Positions 24,449 through 33,714 of a stretch of 50,992 bases of DNA are shown in pieces. The first letter of the stretch is position 1. Each line of letters begins with the position of its first letter. Under the pieces are notes generated by a model. It was not told where the DNA came from. It did not search any database and saw only the letters and a program-made list of their open reading frames with translations. The position numbers and the translations under genes were made by a program. Source of the DNA: Selenomonadaceae bacterium UBA2897 (GTDB lineage Bacteria > Bacillota > Negativicutes > Selenomonadales > Selenomonadaceae); contig DEDT01000025.1 of assembly GCA_002350105.1 (NCBI GenBank), forward strand, positions 900-51,891, given 5' to 3'.

Positions 24449-27400
24449 TTATTTTTTATGCTTGACGCCAATCTGCACCGAGATGTGCTCCGGCAGCTTC
24501 TTGGCCTTGTACATGTGCTGGTCGGCGTCGTAGAGCATCTTTTCCACGCGGTTGAAGTCGAATACGGCACCGATGCTCACGCCGATTTTTTCTTTCGGCA
24601 GCCTGGGCAGCTGGATGGACTCGATTTTCTGCTGGATATACTGCAGGCGCTTGAGAAAGGCAAGCTGATTCTGCAGATTCTGGAAGAAGACGAGGAACTC
24701 GTCGCCACCATAGCGGATGACGCAGCCCGTATTGCGGATGTTGCGCTTGATGGTCTGCGCGACCTCCCGCAGCACGACGTCGCCCGCCTCGTGGCCATAG
24801 GTATCGTTGAACTTCTTGAAGTGGTTGACATCGAGGAAGGCGATGCCCGTACAGAAAAGGCTCTTTGCTATTTCGTCGTAATAACGGCGGTTGTAGATGC
24901 CCGTCAGCGAATCACTGTAAATCTTATCGTTGACCGTGTTCAGCTGGCTCTGCACAAGGTTCCTGCCGAAGACTGAGGTGCGCAGGTCATTCGTCTCGAC
25001 GATGCACTCCATGGCGCAGATTGTGCCATTCACCTCCACGGGCTCCGTCAGTACGAAATATGCCTTGTCATCGGAAAACTCGATTTTCGTCTGCCGCTCA
25101 TTCTCGCTGATGGCACGGGCCGAGGCGCAATTCACGCAGCGCGTGCCCTTTTTCCAGGCCGCATAGCATGCCGTGCCAGACTTCTCCAGCCCGCCCGCAT
25201 CGTTGCAGTTCAGGCAGCAGGTCTCGGCCGGACTGACGAGGCGCACGCTATCGAATACCTTGCGCAGCTGCGCCATATACGCCTCAATCTGCTGACGGTT
25301 ATACGAGCGGATGAAGGCCCCCGCGAAGACAACCTTGTCCGTATAGGCCTCCATCATCCGGCGCCCCGCCGCCGTGTGCAGCTCGCTGAGGTCTCTGGTC
25401 TCGGAGTATAGTGCCGAGCCCACCGCGAAATAAATGGTGATGGGTGTCGCCGGATCGATGGCGTGAATCCCGAGCAGCCTTTTGCTCAGCTTGTCGCGCA
25501 GGGCGACGAGCTCGCGGGACTCCCGCACAAAGACCAGGAGCTCGAAGAGACCGCCCTGTACCCGCGCGACCTTTGTCCCCGCCGGTGCCGCTTCCTGCAG
25601 TGCCGCAGCCACCTGACGCAGCAGCTGCGCATAGCTGTCCGCACCAAAGACATCACGGATACGCTTGAGGTTGCGCAATTGATAACGTATGAGCCCGAAA
25701 TCATGCCAGGCTCCCTCCTGATAGCCCCCCTCGGCCTGCTGCAAAGCACGCTGGAAGCCCTGCCCATTCAGACAGCCCGTCAGCTTGTCGCGCTCAGCCT
25801 GCTGATCATAAGACTGGGAAATCACCGCCGCATTCGTGATATCGACGAAATAGCCGACGAGGCCCACGATCTTGCCCTTGCTGCGAATCGGGGTCTTTGA
25901 AGCCATGATTTTCCGCACTTCGCCCTTCACGACGCACTCGCCGATGGCTTCCGTCGTCGTAATGCCCTCGCGCAGTACGCGCTCCTCATCCCGCTTGAAG
26001 GGCTCGGGATCCGGATGCCAGCCCATGTCCTCATCCGTCTTGCCGAGGATATCGCGCAACGTAAGGCCATAATAGCGCAGGAAGGCCGGATTGGCCCCTG
26101 CGAAGCGCCGCTCCCGATCCTTCCAAAAAATACCGACCTTCTGCTGGTGCGAAAAGGCCTTCCAGATCAGGTTGCTGCGGATATAGTTATCGTCTGGCAG
26201 CAGATCCAGAATATCGGTTGGGAAATCCTGTCTTACCGCATGCGCCTGCAGGCGCACTGGCGTCCAGCCCGCCACATTGCGGCTGATGGTGAGCAGGTAA
26301 CACTTGCCATGCAGACCGCCGGCCACCTCTGTCAGCACGAAACGCTTCCAGATATAGCTGCCATCCTTTTCCAGCACATGGAAAAAGGCGTTCAGCGTGT
26401 GTCGCGGCGTGGCGGCGAGACGCGCATCGATTTTCTGTGTGTCGACAAAATCCAGATAAGTCAACAGTTCCGCCGGCTGGAGGTATTTGCCTGCCAATAG
26501 TTCATGCGCCTGACGCATCGGCATGCTCTCCACCTGTTCCACATCAAAGGTCATGCCATAGATGTGATGGATCCTGTCAGCTCCCGTGTCGAGCTCCACG
26601 ATATTGTCATACATTTCGTAAAGCTTATGCACGGAATCCACAAGGCCACGCTCAGAATCGCGGTACGCTTCCAAAGAAAGCGTACGGATATAGAAGGCCT
26701 GCTGGCCCTGATACTCCGTAATCATCTCGACGGAGATACGCCCGAACATATCGTGTGTCACGAAGTCATAATAAACCAGTCCGTCATTCGTCCGCGCCTG
26801 CTCCGCCAACTGCATCAGACGCTCGTAAAACGGCCGGCAGCGCCCGTCATCGATGGGCTGGCGCTCCTGCCACGGATCTGGCATCATTTGAGCAAGGAAA
26901 TCCCGGAATTTCCCATTGAGATAGAGAAACGTCTTTTCCTCTTGCGTACTTTTCAGGATAGCCGTAGGCAGCTCGTGGCTCGTACTCTCCTTCCCCACCG
27001 GGTTCAGCGAATCGAGCACGCTGACCCGGCTGACCTGACGGCAGAAGATATGCTCGGCCTGCGACTCGAAGCCCAGTTTTTTCAGCACTTTGTTGGCCTC
27101 AAGATGCGCGCGCGTATCCGGCTTGGAGAAGTAATAGCCCTGCGCGAAGGAACAGCCGATGCTCTCCAGAAAGTCATACTGCTCCTTCGTCTCGACCCCC
27201 TCCGTAAGCGTCAGCATATTCAGATTCTTGGCCATGTTGACGATGCTCTTGATGACCATCGCCGTGCGCTCGTTCTGCTTGCGCAGGAAAAGCATGTCGA
27301 TCTTGATGCAATCAAAGTTGAAATTCTGCAAGGTATTCAGCGAGGAATAGCCGCTGCCGAAATCATCGAGCCAGACCTCGAAGCCATCGCGATGGAACAA

Positions 27401-28924
27401 ATCGATATGATGCTGGACTTTCTCCACATTGCCCGTGAGTGCCGTCTCCGTCAGCTCGATATGCAGGCACTCGTGCGGCGCATGATATTTTGCCATAATG
27501 GCATTGATTTTCGCGTGCAGGTTGGGCAGGTCGAGGTCGTTGCGCGAGAAATTCACGGACACGCGATAGGCGGGCCTGCCACTTTCCTGCGCACTGACGT
27601 TGTCATAACATACCTTCGCAAGCACGTAGAGATCCACCTTATATAGGAGCTGCGCCTTCTCCAGCGTCTCGATGAATACCGCTGGCGAAAGGAAGCCGTA
27701 GACGGGATCATCCCAGCGGCAGAGGGCCTCATACATGCTGATCTTACCCGTCAGCGTACTAATAATCGGCTGATAATAAACTTTGATCCAGCCCTTGTTG
27801 ATGGCTTCATCCACATGTGAAATGAGGTAGGTCTCGAGCGTCAGCTGCTTCTCCATCTCCGGATTAAAGCGGCAATACCAATGCTCGAAATCGCCCCGCG
27901 TGGTATCGGCGGCCACCTTGGCCCGGTCGAGCGCGATGCTCCCTGAGGACTCCTCCCCCGTCATCGTGTAGATCCCGGCACCAATCGAAACCATACCGAA
28001 ACTGCGCTGCTGAATCTGACGAGCCACGCGCCGCAAGGCCGTTTCTGCTTTATCATCGGCAACTACCGCCATAAAACGATCGGAAACCAGACGTGTGATC
28101 AGATCCGACTCGCAGGCTTCGGTCAACGCTGCGGCCAAACGTTTCAGCAGGTGATCACCTGCCGCATAGCCTCTCTCCCGGTTAAAGGTCTTGAACTTAC
28201 GGATATTCACGAAAAGCGTCGCCCATTTACCGAGGTGCCTGCCCTCGCGCAGTTCCTTGAAGAACTGGGTAAATGCCTGCTGAAAACCAGCGATATTGTA
28301 GACACCCGTGATGGGATCATGGCGGGACTGCCGCCCAAGCATGCGGTTGCGGTTGCGCAGGCGCAACTGCGAGCCCAGAAAGTTGATGCTGAGGCCGATG
28401 AGCTGCATGCTGACTTCCAGATAATCGTCTTCCGGTCCATCCAGCACGAGAGTCCCCGCCAGCCGCCCCGAGATCAGCAGCGGCCCCGTCACCATGCGGC
28501 TGACGCCACTGCGGCTCAGGAGCTCGGCCGCGATGGGATTTTTCTCATGGTAGGCCTTCATGTCCCGCACCATGTAGCCCCTGCCTGCGTAGAAGGCGTC
28601 GAGGAATTCCGGCACGATGCGCGTGGAGAGCTGCTGCAGCTGCGGCGGTTCCGCCTCGATGGTATCCTTTTTCGCGAGAAAACTGCAGTCGAAATTTCCC
28701 TCGGGACTCAGCTCAAAGAGATAGATATGCTGCGCATGAAAGAGTCGCAGCGCCTCCTGCAGAAACGTGCGGATGGCCTTCTCCGGGTCATCCTGATTCC
28801 CCGCCAGCGTCACCGCATAGTTCAGCCGGTAAATGCATTGCGTGAGCACATTTCCGCTATATTGCTCTTCGACAGAGGGCAGCGGACCACTGGATGCGAC
28901 CTGAAATTCACCATATGCTAACAT
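24449..28924 (-). CDS. Very large c-di-GMP signalling protein: GAF, degenerate GGDEF, EAL, PAS, degenerate GGDEF, Cys motif, GGDEF
   Basis: A 1491-residue soluble protein without signal peptide. Order: GAF-like sensor (about 45-185); a first GGDEF-type domain with SDRF instead of the active motif (200-355, motif near 281); an EAL phosphodiesterase domain (365-610) with EAL at 399-401, NFSRND, IELTET, LDDFGSGYSS and LTEGVETK, so catalytic residues are present; PAS-type sensing regions (up to about 1055); a second degenerate GGDEF (motif GGLFE); a cysteine-rich segment (CLNCND...CYAAW...CVNC) that may bind metal; and a canonical C-terminal diguanylate cyclase with GGDEF at 1406-1410. No RxxD inhibitory site precedes that motif. 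It may make and degrade c-di-GMP. It follows the next gene by 27 bases in one operon. Confidence 0.9.
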   Translation of the reverse strand: MLAYGEFQVASSGPLPSVEEQYSGNVLTQCIYRLNYAVTLAGNQDDPEKAIRTFLQEALRLFHAQHIYLFELSPEGNFDCSFLAKKDTIEAEPPQLQQLSTRIVPEFLDAFYAGRGYMVRDMKAYHEKNPIAAELLSRSGVSRMVTGPLLISGRLAGTLVLDGPEDDYLEVSMQLIGLSINFLGSQLRLRNRNRMLGRQSRHDPITGVYNIAGFQQAFTQFFKELREGRHLGKWATLFVNIRKFKTFNRERGYAAGDHLLKRLAAALTEACESDLITRLVSDRFMAVVADDKAETALRRVARQIQQRSFGMVSIGAGIYTMTGEESSGSIALDRAKVAADTTRGDFEHWYCRFNPEMEKQLTLETYLISHVDEAINKGWIKVYYQPIISTLTGKISMYEALCRWDDPVYGFLSPAVFIETLEKAQLLYKVDLYVLAKVCYDNVSAQESGRPAYRVSVNFSRNDLDLPNLHAKINAIMAKYHAPHECLHIELTETALTGNVEKVQHHIDLFHRDGFEVWLDDFGSGYSSLNTLQNFNFDCIKIDMLFLRKQNERTAMVIKSIVNMAKNLNMLTLTEGVETKEQYDFLESIGCSFAQGYYFSKPDTRAHLEANKVLKKLGFESQAEHIFCRQVSRVSVLDSLNPVGKESTSHELPTAILKSTQEEKTFLYLNGKFRDFLAQMMPDPWQERQPIDDGRCRPFYERLMQLAEQARTNDGLVYYDFVTHDMFGRISVEMITEYQGQQAFYIRTLSLEAYRDSERGLVDSVHKLYEMYDNIVELDTGADRIHHIYGMTFDVEQVESMPMRQAHELLAGKYLQPAELLTYLDFVDTQKIDARLAATPRHTLNAFFHVLEKDGSYIWKRFVLTEVAGGLHGKCYLLTISRNVAGWTPVRLQAHAVRQDFPTDILDLLPDDNYIRSNLIWKAFSHQQKVGIFWKDRERRFAGANPAFLRYYGLTLRDILGKTDEDMGWHPDPEPFKRDEERVLREGITTTEAIGECVVKGEVRKIMASKTPIRSKGKIVGLVGYFVDITNAAVISQSYDQQAERDKLTGCLNGQGFQRALQQAEGGYQEGAWHDFGLIRYQLRNLKRIRDVFGADSYAQLLRQVAAALQEAAPAGTKVARVQGGLFELLVFVRESRELVALRDKLSKRLLGIHAIDPATPITIYFAVGSALYSETRDLSELHTAAGRRMMEAYTDKVVFAGAFIRSYNRQQIEAYMAQLRKVFDSVRLVSPAETCCLNCNDAGGLEKSGTACYAAWKKGTRCVNCASARAISENERQTKIEFSDDKAYFVLTEPVEVNGTICAMECIVETNDLRTSVFGRNLVQSQLNTVNDKIYSDSLTGIYNRRYYDEIAKSLFCTGIAFLDVNHFKKFNDTYGHEAGDVVLREVAQTIKRNIRNTGCVIRYGGDEFLVFFQNLQNQLAFLKRLQYIQQKIESIQLPRLPKEKIGVSIGAVFDFNRVEKMLYDADQHMYKAKKLPEHISVQIGVKHKK

Positions 28925-28951
28925 AAAGGTTCCCCCTGTACTACATCCCCA

Positions 28952-31414
28952 TTACTGAAAGGAAACATCCATGGCTTTCTCCCCCGGCAGCGGTTTAGCG
29001 AAGTAATAGCCCTGAATCTGGTCCAGGCCGAGCTCTCTGGCCAGCTGATACTGCGCCTCCGTCTCGACGCCTTCGGCGACGATCTGCCTGCCCAGATCAT
29101 GCACGATGGCCGCCAGGTTCGCCAGGAAGGTTACCTTGCCGGGGAGCAGGTACTCATCAATCAGGGACTTATCGAATTTCACGAAATCCACGGGCAGCTG
29201 CTTCATTGCCGTGAGCGAGGAATACCCCGTACCGAAATCATCGAGCGCAATATCCATGCCCATGTCATGAACTTCCCGGAAGAACTCTGCACTGCGCTCC
29301 TGATCGGCAAAAACACTGCTCTCCGTAATCTCGATCTTGATCCGGTCCGCGGGAATGTCATAGCGCTGCAGCAGCGCTGCGACATACCGCGTATAGGCGT
29401 CATCCTTCAGCTGATGTGCCGAGTAATTGATGGAAACGACGGGCAGCTTTTTCCCCGCTTTCCGCCACGCATCCAACTGCTGGATGACCTTCTCCGTCAC
29501 AATGCGATCGAGGTCGATAATGAGCCCGCTCTCCTCCGCCAGGGGAATGAACTGGTCCGGGTAGTAACGGTTATCAGGGAAGCGACAGAGTGCCTCGAAG
29601 CCATAGACCTCCTTCGTCGCCGTGATGACCTGCGGCTGGTATAGAATCGTGAAATTCTTCTCCCGTACTGCCTTCTTCAGGTCGTTGATGGCCTGCTCAC
29701 GGCGATCGAGGTCCTGACGGATTTGCTCATCGTAAAGCTGACAGCCGGCGTGACGGCGGTGTTTGCGACCATGATAGATGGCAAGCTCTGCCGATGTCAG
29801 CAGGTCGTTGAGTGAATCCTGCGGGCGGCGTGCCGCCACACCCAGCGAGATGCTGATATCGAGCTGCGTCTGCTGCACGGTGTACGGCAGCTGCAGCTGC
29901 GCCGCCATCCGCTCCAGCTTCTCCGGCTGTGCCGTGATGTCCTCGCGGAACAACACGAAGAACTCATCGCCGCTGACGCGGGCCGCCCTGGCCCCCGTCA
30001 GCGCACGCAGGCGCTCAGCCAGGGCTTTGAGCAATTCGTCACCAAACGGGTAGCCGTACTTCTCATTAACGAACTTGAAATCGTCGATATTCAGCGCGCA
30101 GGCGGAATCGTACTCCTCCGCGTCGAGACGAAAGAATCCCTTCGGCGTGATGAGCCCCGTGAGCCGGTCGTAGTACAACTGGTGCATCAAGGCCTGCCTG
30201 CTCGCCTGCAGCTGGAGCGACGTATGCCGCATATCGCTCACGGTGATGACCAACGCGAGGATAATACAGATAAATGCCAGCGCGATGAGTACCACCGGGA
30301 AAAGAATCGCCTTGTATTTCAGCCAGAATGGCACCTGCTCATTGAGCAGCGTCGAATTTTCCGGCAAATCCCGCAACGTCAGGCCGAACTTCTGCATCTG
30401 CCGCGCGTCGAATACATAATGCGTCGCCGTCTGATGCACGAGCGGCGTGTCGCTAACCGATGCTCCCTGCATCAACTGCAGGGCCATCGTGGCAGCTTCC
30501 TGACCGAACTGCTCGAAATCGAGGAAACCACTGCAGAGCGCACCGCTGCCTACGCCACCCGTGGAGACGCGGAAGATGGGGCGTGACGCATACTGGTCGA
30601 GCAGGCGGCACACATCGTCAATGGTGTAGCTATGGCCGTCCTTGTCCTCGAAAGCGTCCAGCTCGAAGAGCAGCGTATGCTCGTCCAACGCTTCCAGCCG
30701 CTCGATAAGCTCCGCCTGCGTCAGCTCCGACGTATTGATAACCACGAAGTCGTAGCCCATGAACTGCGGCATAATCTGCTGCAGATGCGCAAGGTCCCCC
30801 TGCCCTGTCGCCGTATTATCCACGAAACAGACAAACGTATGGCAGGTCGGGAAAAGCTTCACCGCTGTGGCAAAAATATCGGCAAAATTGCTCTCCTCGG
30901 GAATACCTGTCGCCCAGCCAGACTTATGCACCTGCTCCGCATATTCGAGATCATTGATGCCGAGGAAGACGACCGGCAGACCGTGAAACAGCTCCAAACG
31001 ATGATGCTCGGCAAAATGCAGTGCAGCGTCGTCACCCACGATCAGCGCGTCATAGGACGTATGCGCCAGCTTGCCCGCCAGCATGTCCCGGAAGCGCTCA
31101 ACGCTTGCCGGATCAGAATGGTTCTTCATGTCCATATACTCGGTATCGAAGCTGACGCCCGTCCCCTTTAATCCCTTGTCAATGCCCTGCCATTGCAGCG
31201 GCACGGAAAAATGCGTCTGCGAATAAGACGACAAGAACAGCACGCGGCCATGCTGCTTTTCCTGCAGGGACTGACCGGCCACATCCTCGATATGGGAAGT
31301 CGCCGTCTGGTACTGCACAACCAGCATATAAAAGCCGAAGATGAAAAGCCCGGCGGCAATCAGGCAGAGCAGGATACGCATAAAAAAGGATACCCTTTTT
31401 TTCATATATGCCAT
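28952..31414 (-). CDS. Membrane c-di-GMP protein: ABC-substrate-binding-type sensor, GGDEF, EAL
   Basis: An 820-residue membrane protein. It has an N-terminal helix (about 9-34), a periplasmic region (about 50-330) resembling ABC-type substrate-binding proteins (GRVLFLSSYSQTHFSVPLQW; YDALIVGDDAALHF; VVFLGINDLEYAE), a second membrane helix (about 365-395), a GGDEF domain with the variant but usually active SGDEF motif, and an EAL domain with FEALCRF, SINYSAHQL, IEITESSV, DDFGTGYSSL and AEGVETEAQ. It probably changes c-di-GMP turnover in response to a periplasmic ligand. The ATG at 31412-31414 is preferred because GAGAGGGGG precedes it. First gene of the two-gene operon with the 1491-residue protein. 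Confidence 0.9.
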   Translation of the reverse strand: MAYMKKRVSFFMRILLCLIAAGLFIFGFYMLVVQYQTATSHIEDVAGQSLQEKQHGRVLFLSSYSQTHFSVPLQWQGIDKGLKGTGVSFDTEYMDMKNHSDPASVERFRDMLAGKLAHTSYDALIVGDDAALHFAEHHRLELFHGLPVVFLGINDLEYAEQVHKSGWATGIPEESNFADIFATAVKLFPTCHTFVCFVDNTATGQGDLAHLQQIMPQFMGYDFVVINTSELTQAELIERLEALDEHTLLFELDAFEDKDGHSYTIDDVCRLLDQYASRPIFRVSTGGVGSGALCSGFLDFEQFGQEAATMALQLMQGASVSDTPLVHQTATHYVFDARQMQKFGLTLRDLPENSTLLNEQVPFWLKYKAILFPVVLIALAFICIILALVITVSDMRHTSLQLQASRQALMHQLYYDRLTGLITPKGFFRLDAEEYDSACALNIDDFKFVNEKYGYPFGDELLKALAERLRALTGARAARVSGDEFFVLFREDITAQPEKLERMAAQLQLPYTVQQTQLDISISLGVAARRPQDSLNDLLTSAELAIYHGRKHRRHAGCQLYDEQIRQDLDRREQAINDLKKAVREKNFTILYQPQVITATKEVYGFEALCRFPDNRYYPDQFIPLAEESGLIIDLDRIVTEKVIQQLDAWRKAGKKLPVVSINYSAHQLKDDAYTRYVAALLQRYDIPADRIKIEITESSVFADQERSAEFFREVHDMGMDIALDDFGTGYSSLTAMKQLPVDFVKFDKSLIDEYLLPGKVTFLANLAAIVHDLGRQIVAEGVETEAQYQLARELGLDQIQGYYFAKPLPGEKAMDVSFQ

Positions 31415-31532
31415 ACTAATCCCCCTCTCCATAGGAATCGATAGCTATTGTTCCATTGCTTGTACTCTGACTACTTCGCCGTCCGTCCCCTCAATCCCTG
31501 CCCAAAGTACCAGAAACTCAGAAATACAAAAA

Positions 31533-31558
31533 ACTGACTTCCAAAAATGGAAGTCAGT
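31533..31558 (-). terminator. Terminator after the amino-acid permease gene
   Basis: An 11-base-pair stem (31533-31543 with 31548-31558) closes a four-base loop and is followed on the minus strand by a six-base T run. It separates the permease transcript from the c-di-GMP operon. Confidence 0.9.
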
Positions 31559-31572
31559 CCCCATAATTATAC

Positions 31573-32976
31573 TTACTGCTTTGGTGAAACAGCCTTTTGC
31601 TTGTCGTTCTCGCGGCTATGTCGATAGCCATAAAGGAAATAAATGGCGAGGCCCAGCGCACTCCAAACCCAGAAGCGCAGCCACGTCATGGACGACAAAT
31701 GGTACATGATGTAACCGCAGCTCAGTACGGACAAAAACGCGATGAGGTTGATGGCCGGGCAACGGAACGGGCGATGCGCCTCCGGATATTTCCGACGCAT
31801 CACGGCCGCGCCAATGGAGGCCACGATGAAGGCGAACAGCGTGCCCACGGAGCACATCTCCGCCAGCACGTTGATGGGCGTGAAGCCGGAGCAGAACGCC
31901 ACGACGAAGCCCACAGCCAGCGTCACGCGGTACGGTGCCGCATGACGCTTTGAGAGTACACAGACACTCTGAGGGATGAGGCCGTCGCGGCTCATGGCGA
32001 AGAACGCGCGCGTCTGAGCGTAGATCATGTTCAGCAGCACGGTCGTGAGACCTGCGATAGCGCCCGTACCCACGATGGCCGAGCCGAGACGATAGCCGAG
32101 CTCACGCAACGTGTATGCTACCGGCTCCGCATTATCGAGCTCCGTATAGGGGATGTTGCCCGTCATCACGGCCGTCACCGCCACGTACAGGAGCGTGCAG
32201 ATGACGAGTGAGCCGATGATGCCGATCGGCATATCGCGCTCCGGTTTCTTCGTCTCCTCCGCCGCCGTCGAGATGGCATCGAAGCCGAGATAGCCAAAGA
32301 TGATCACGGCCGCGCCCGCGGAGACGCCCGCCCAGCCAAAAGGCATGAACGGCTCGAAATTCGTCACGTCGACGCTCGGTGCCGCGAGGAACAGGAAAAT
32401 GAAGATGGCCGACAACTTCACGATGACGAGGATGCGGTTCACGCGGGTGCTCTCCCGCACCCCGAGCAGCAGCAGCCCCGTCAAAAGCAAAGTGATCAAC
32501 ACGGCTGGCAGATTCATGAGACCGCCATCCGCTGGCACCTTCGTGAGCATGTCCGGCAAGGCGAAGCCCGCCGACTTCAGCACGCCGGTCACGTAGGCTG
32601 ACCAGCCGCCCGCCACGGCCGACGCGCCCACCGTATACTCCAGCACGAGGTTCCACCCTACGAGCCAGGCCATGACCTCGCCCAGCGAAGCATAGGCGTA
32701 GGCGTACGAGCTGCCCGCCACCGGCATCGTCGAAGCGAGCTCCGAATACAGCAGCGCCACGAAGCCGCAGGCGATACTCGCGAGCACGAACGACAGCATG
32801 AGCGCCGGCCCCGCATACTTCGCCGCCGCCACGCCCGGCAGCACGAAGATACCCGTACCGACGATGATGCCCACACCGAGGAACACTACATCCAGTGCCC
32901 CCAATGCCTTGTTAAAATGTGTTTTGGTTGCATCGGCGAGGTGCTCGTCGATGCTCTTGGTGCGAAAGATATGCAC
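31573..32976 (-). CDS. APC-family amino-acid permease
   Basis: Inner-membrane amino-acid transporter of about 467 residues with twelve predicted helices. The first helix has the family motif GVGIIVGTGIFVLPG, where the substrate carboxylate usually binds. Later features include FGYLGFDAISTAAEE in helix 6 and MSRDGLIPQ after helix 8, placing it near the cationic-amino-acid-transporter/YfnA branch. The start is taken as GTG at 32974-32976, giving MHIFRTKSIDEHL, because homology begins there and GGGAG lies eight bases upstream. The gene is transcribed alone from a TATAAT-type promoter near 33052. The substrate is not predictable. Confidence 0.9.
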   Translation of the reverse strand: MHIFRTKSIDEHLADATKTHFNKALGALDVVFLGVGIIVGTGIFVLPGVAAAKYAGPALMLSFVLASIACGFVALLYSELASTMPVAGSSYAYAYASLGEVMAWLVGWNLVLEYTVGASAVAGGWSAYVTGVLKSAGFALPDMLTKVPADGGLMNLPAVLITLLLTGLLLLGVRESTRVNRILVIVKLSAIFIFLFLAAPSVDVTNFEPFMPFGWAGVSAGAAVIIFGYLGFDAISTAAEETKKPERDMPIGIIGSLVICTLLYVAVTAVMTGNIPYTELDNAEPVAYTLRELGYRLGSAIVGTGAIAGLTTVLLNMIYAQTRAFFAMSRDGLIPQSVCVLSKRHAAPYRVTLAVGFVVAFCSGFTPINVLAEMCSVGTLFAFIVASIGAAVMRRKYPEAHRPFRCPAINLIAFLSVLSCGYIMYHLSSMTWLRFWVWSALGLAIYFLYGYRHSRENDKQKAVSPKQ

Positions 32977-33051
32977 GCAAATCCACTCCCAACTGGTATA
33001 AAATAATCGTCCAGTCAAGCCTCCACTTAACAAGTTACAAACGATGTTTCC

Positions 33052-33057
33052 ATTATA
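33052..33057 (-). promoter_or_regulatory. -10 element of the permease gene promoter
   Basis: A consensus TATAAT lies about 75 bases upstream of the permease start on the minus strand. TTCCAA 17 bases further upstream is a weak -35 candidate. Confidence 0.5.
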
Positions 33058-33107
33058 CCATCTCAGGATACCTTTTGGAAGTATACATATATGCTTATGA
33101 TTTGCAC

Positions 33108-33713
33108 TTACCTTGCCTGGGCTGCCGCGCGCATGGCAGCCACGCGGTCGAGGATGGACTGGGAGAAAGCAGCCATGGCGGCTTTGTCCTTCTTATCGCC
33201 CATGTAGTACATCGGCTCACCGTAGATCACGCGCAGCTTCGGCAGGAAACCGCCGTTGGCGAAAATCTTCTCCGTGCCGAGAATGGCCACGGGGATGACG
33301 GGCGCACCCGAGAGTGCGGCCAGCAGGCCAACGCCGGCCTGCGCCTTGCGCATGTGACCGTTCTTCGCGCGGTGGCCTTCCGGGAAGAGCGCAATCATCT
33401 GCTCCGCGCGCAGGGCCTGCTGCGCCGCGCGGATGGCACCGCGGTCACCCGTGCCGCGCTTGATGGGGATGGTCTTCGTCTCGCGCAGGACCCAGCCGAT
33501 CACGGGCACGTGGAAGAGTTCTTCCTTGCAGATATAGCTGATGCGCCGCGGCAGGTGGCAGCCGATGAGCGGGGGATCCGCATTGCTCATGTGGTTGGCA
33601 GCGAGGATGGCCCGCCCCGTCTGCGGGATGTGCTCCATGCCGGAGAATTCCGCGCGGAACAATACGCTGAAAAGCAGGTTGAAGGACCAGCGCAGGAAAT
33701 CATAAACCCACAT
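33108..33713 (-). CDS. plsC: 1-acyl-sn-glycerol-3-phosphate acyltransferase
   Basis: Acylates lysophosphatidic acid to phosphatidic acid at the inner membrane. 201 residues with one hydrophobic N-terminal segment (about 5-20), the HX4D catalytic motif in NHMSNADPP (about 39-47), the KEELFHVPVIGW segment, the phosphate-binding FPEGHR block and the VIPVAILG motif. It is short but complete for the family. The ATG at 33711-33713 follows the cmk stop almost directly and has AGGAGG seven bases upstream; earlier in-frame codons lie within cmk. Last gene of the aroA-cmk-plsC run. Confidence 0.92.
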   Translation of the reverse strand: MWVYDFLRWSFNLLFSVLFRAEFSGMEHIPQTGRAILAANHMSNADPPLIGCHLPRRISYICKEELFHVPVIGWVLRETKTIPIKRGTGDRGAIRAAQQALRAEQMIALFPEGHRAKNGHMRKAQAGVGLLAALSGAPVIPVAILGTEKIFANGGFLPKLRVIYGEPMYYMGDKKDKAAMAAFSQSILDRVAAMRAAAQAR

Positions 33714-33714
33714 A

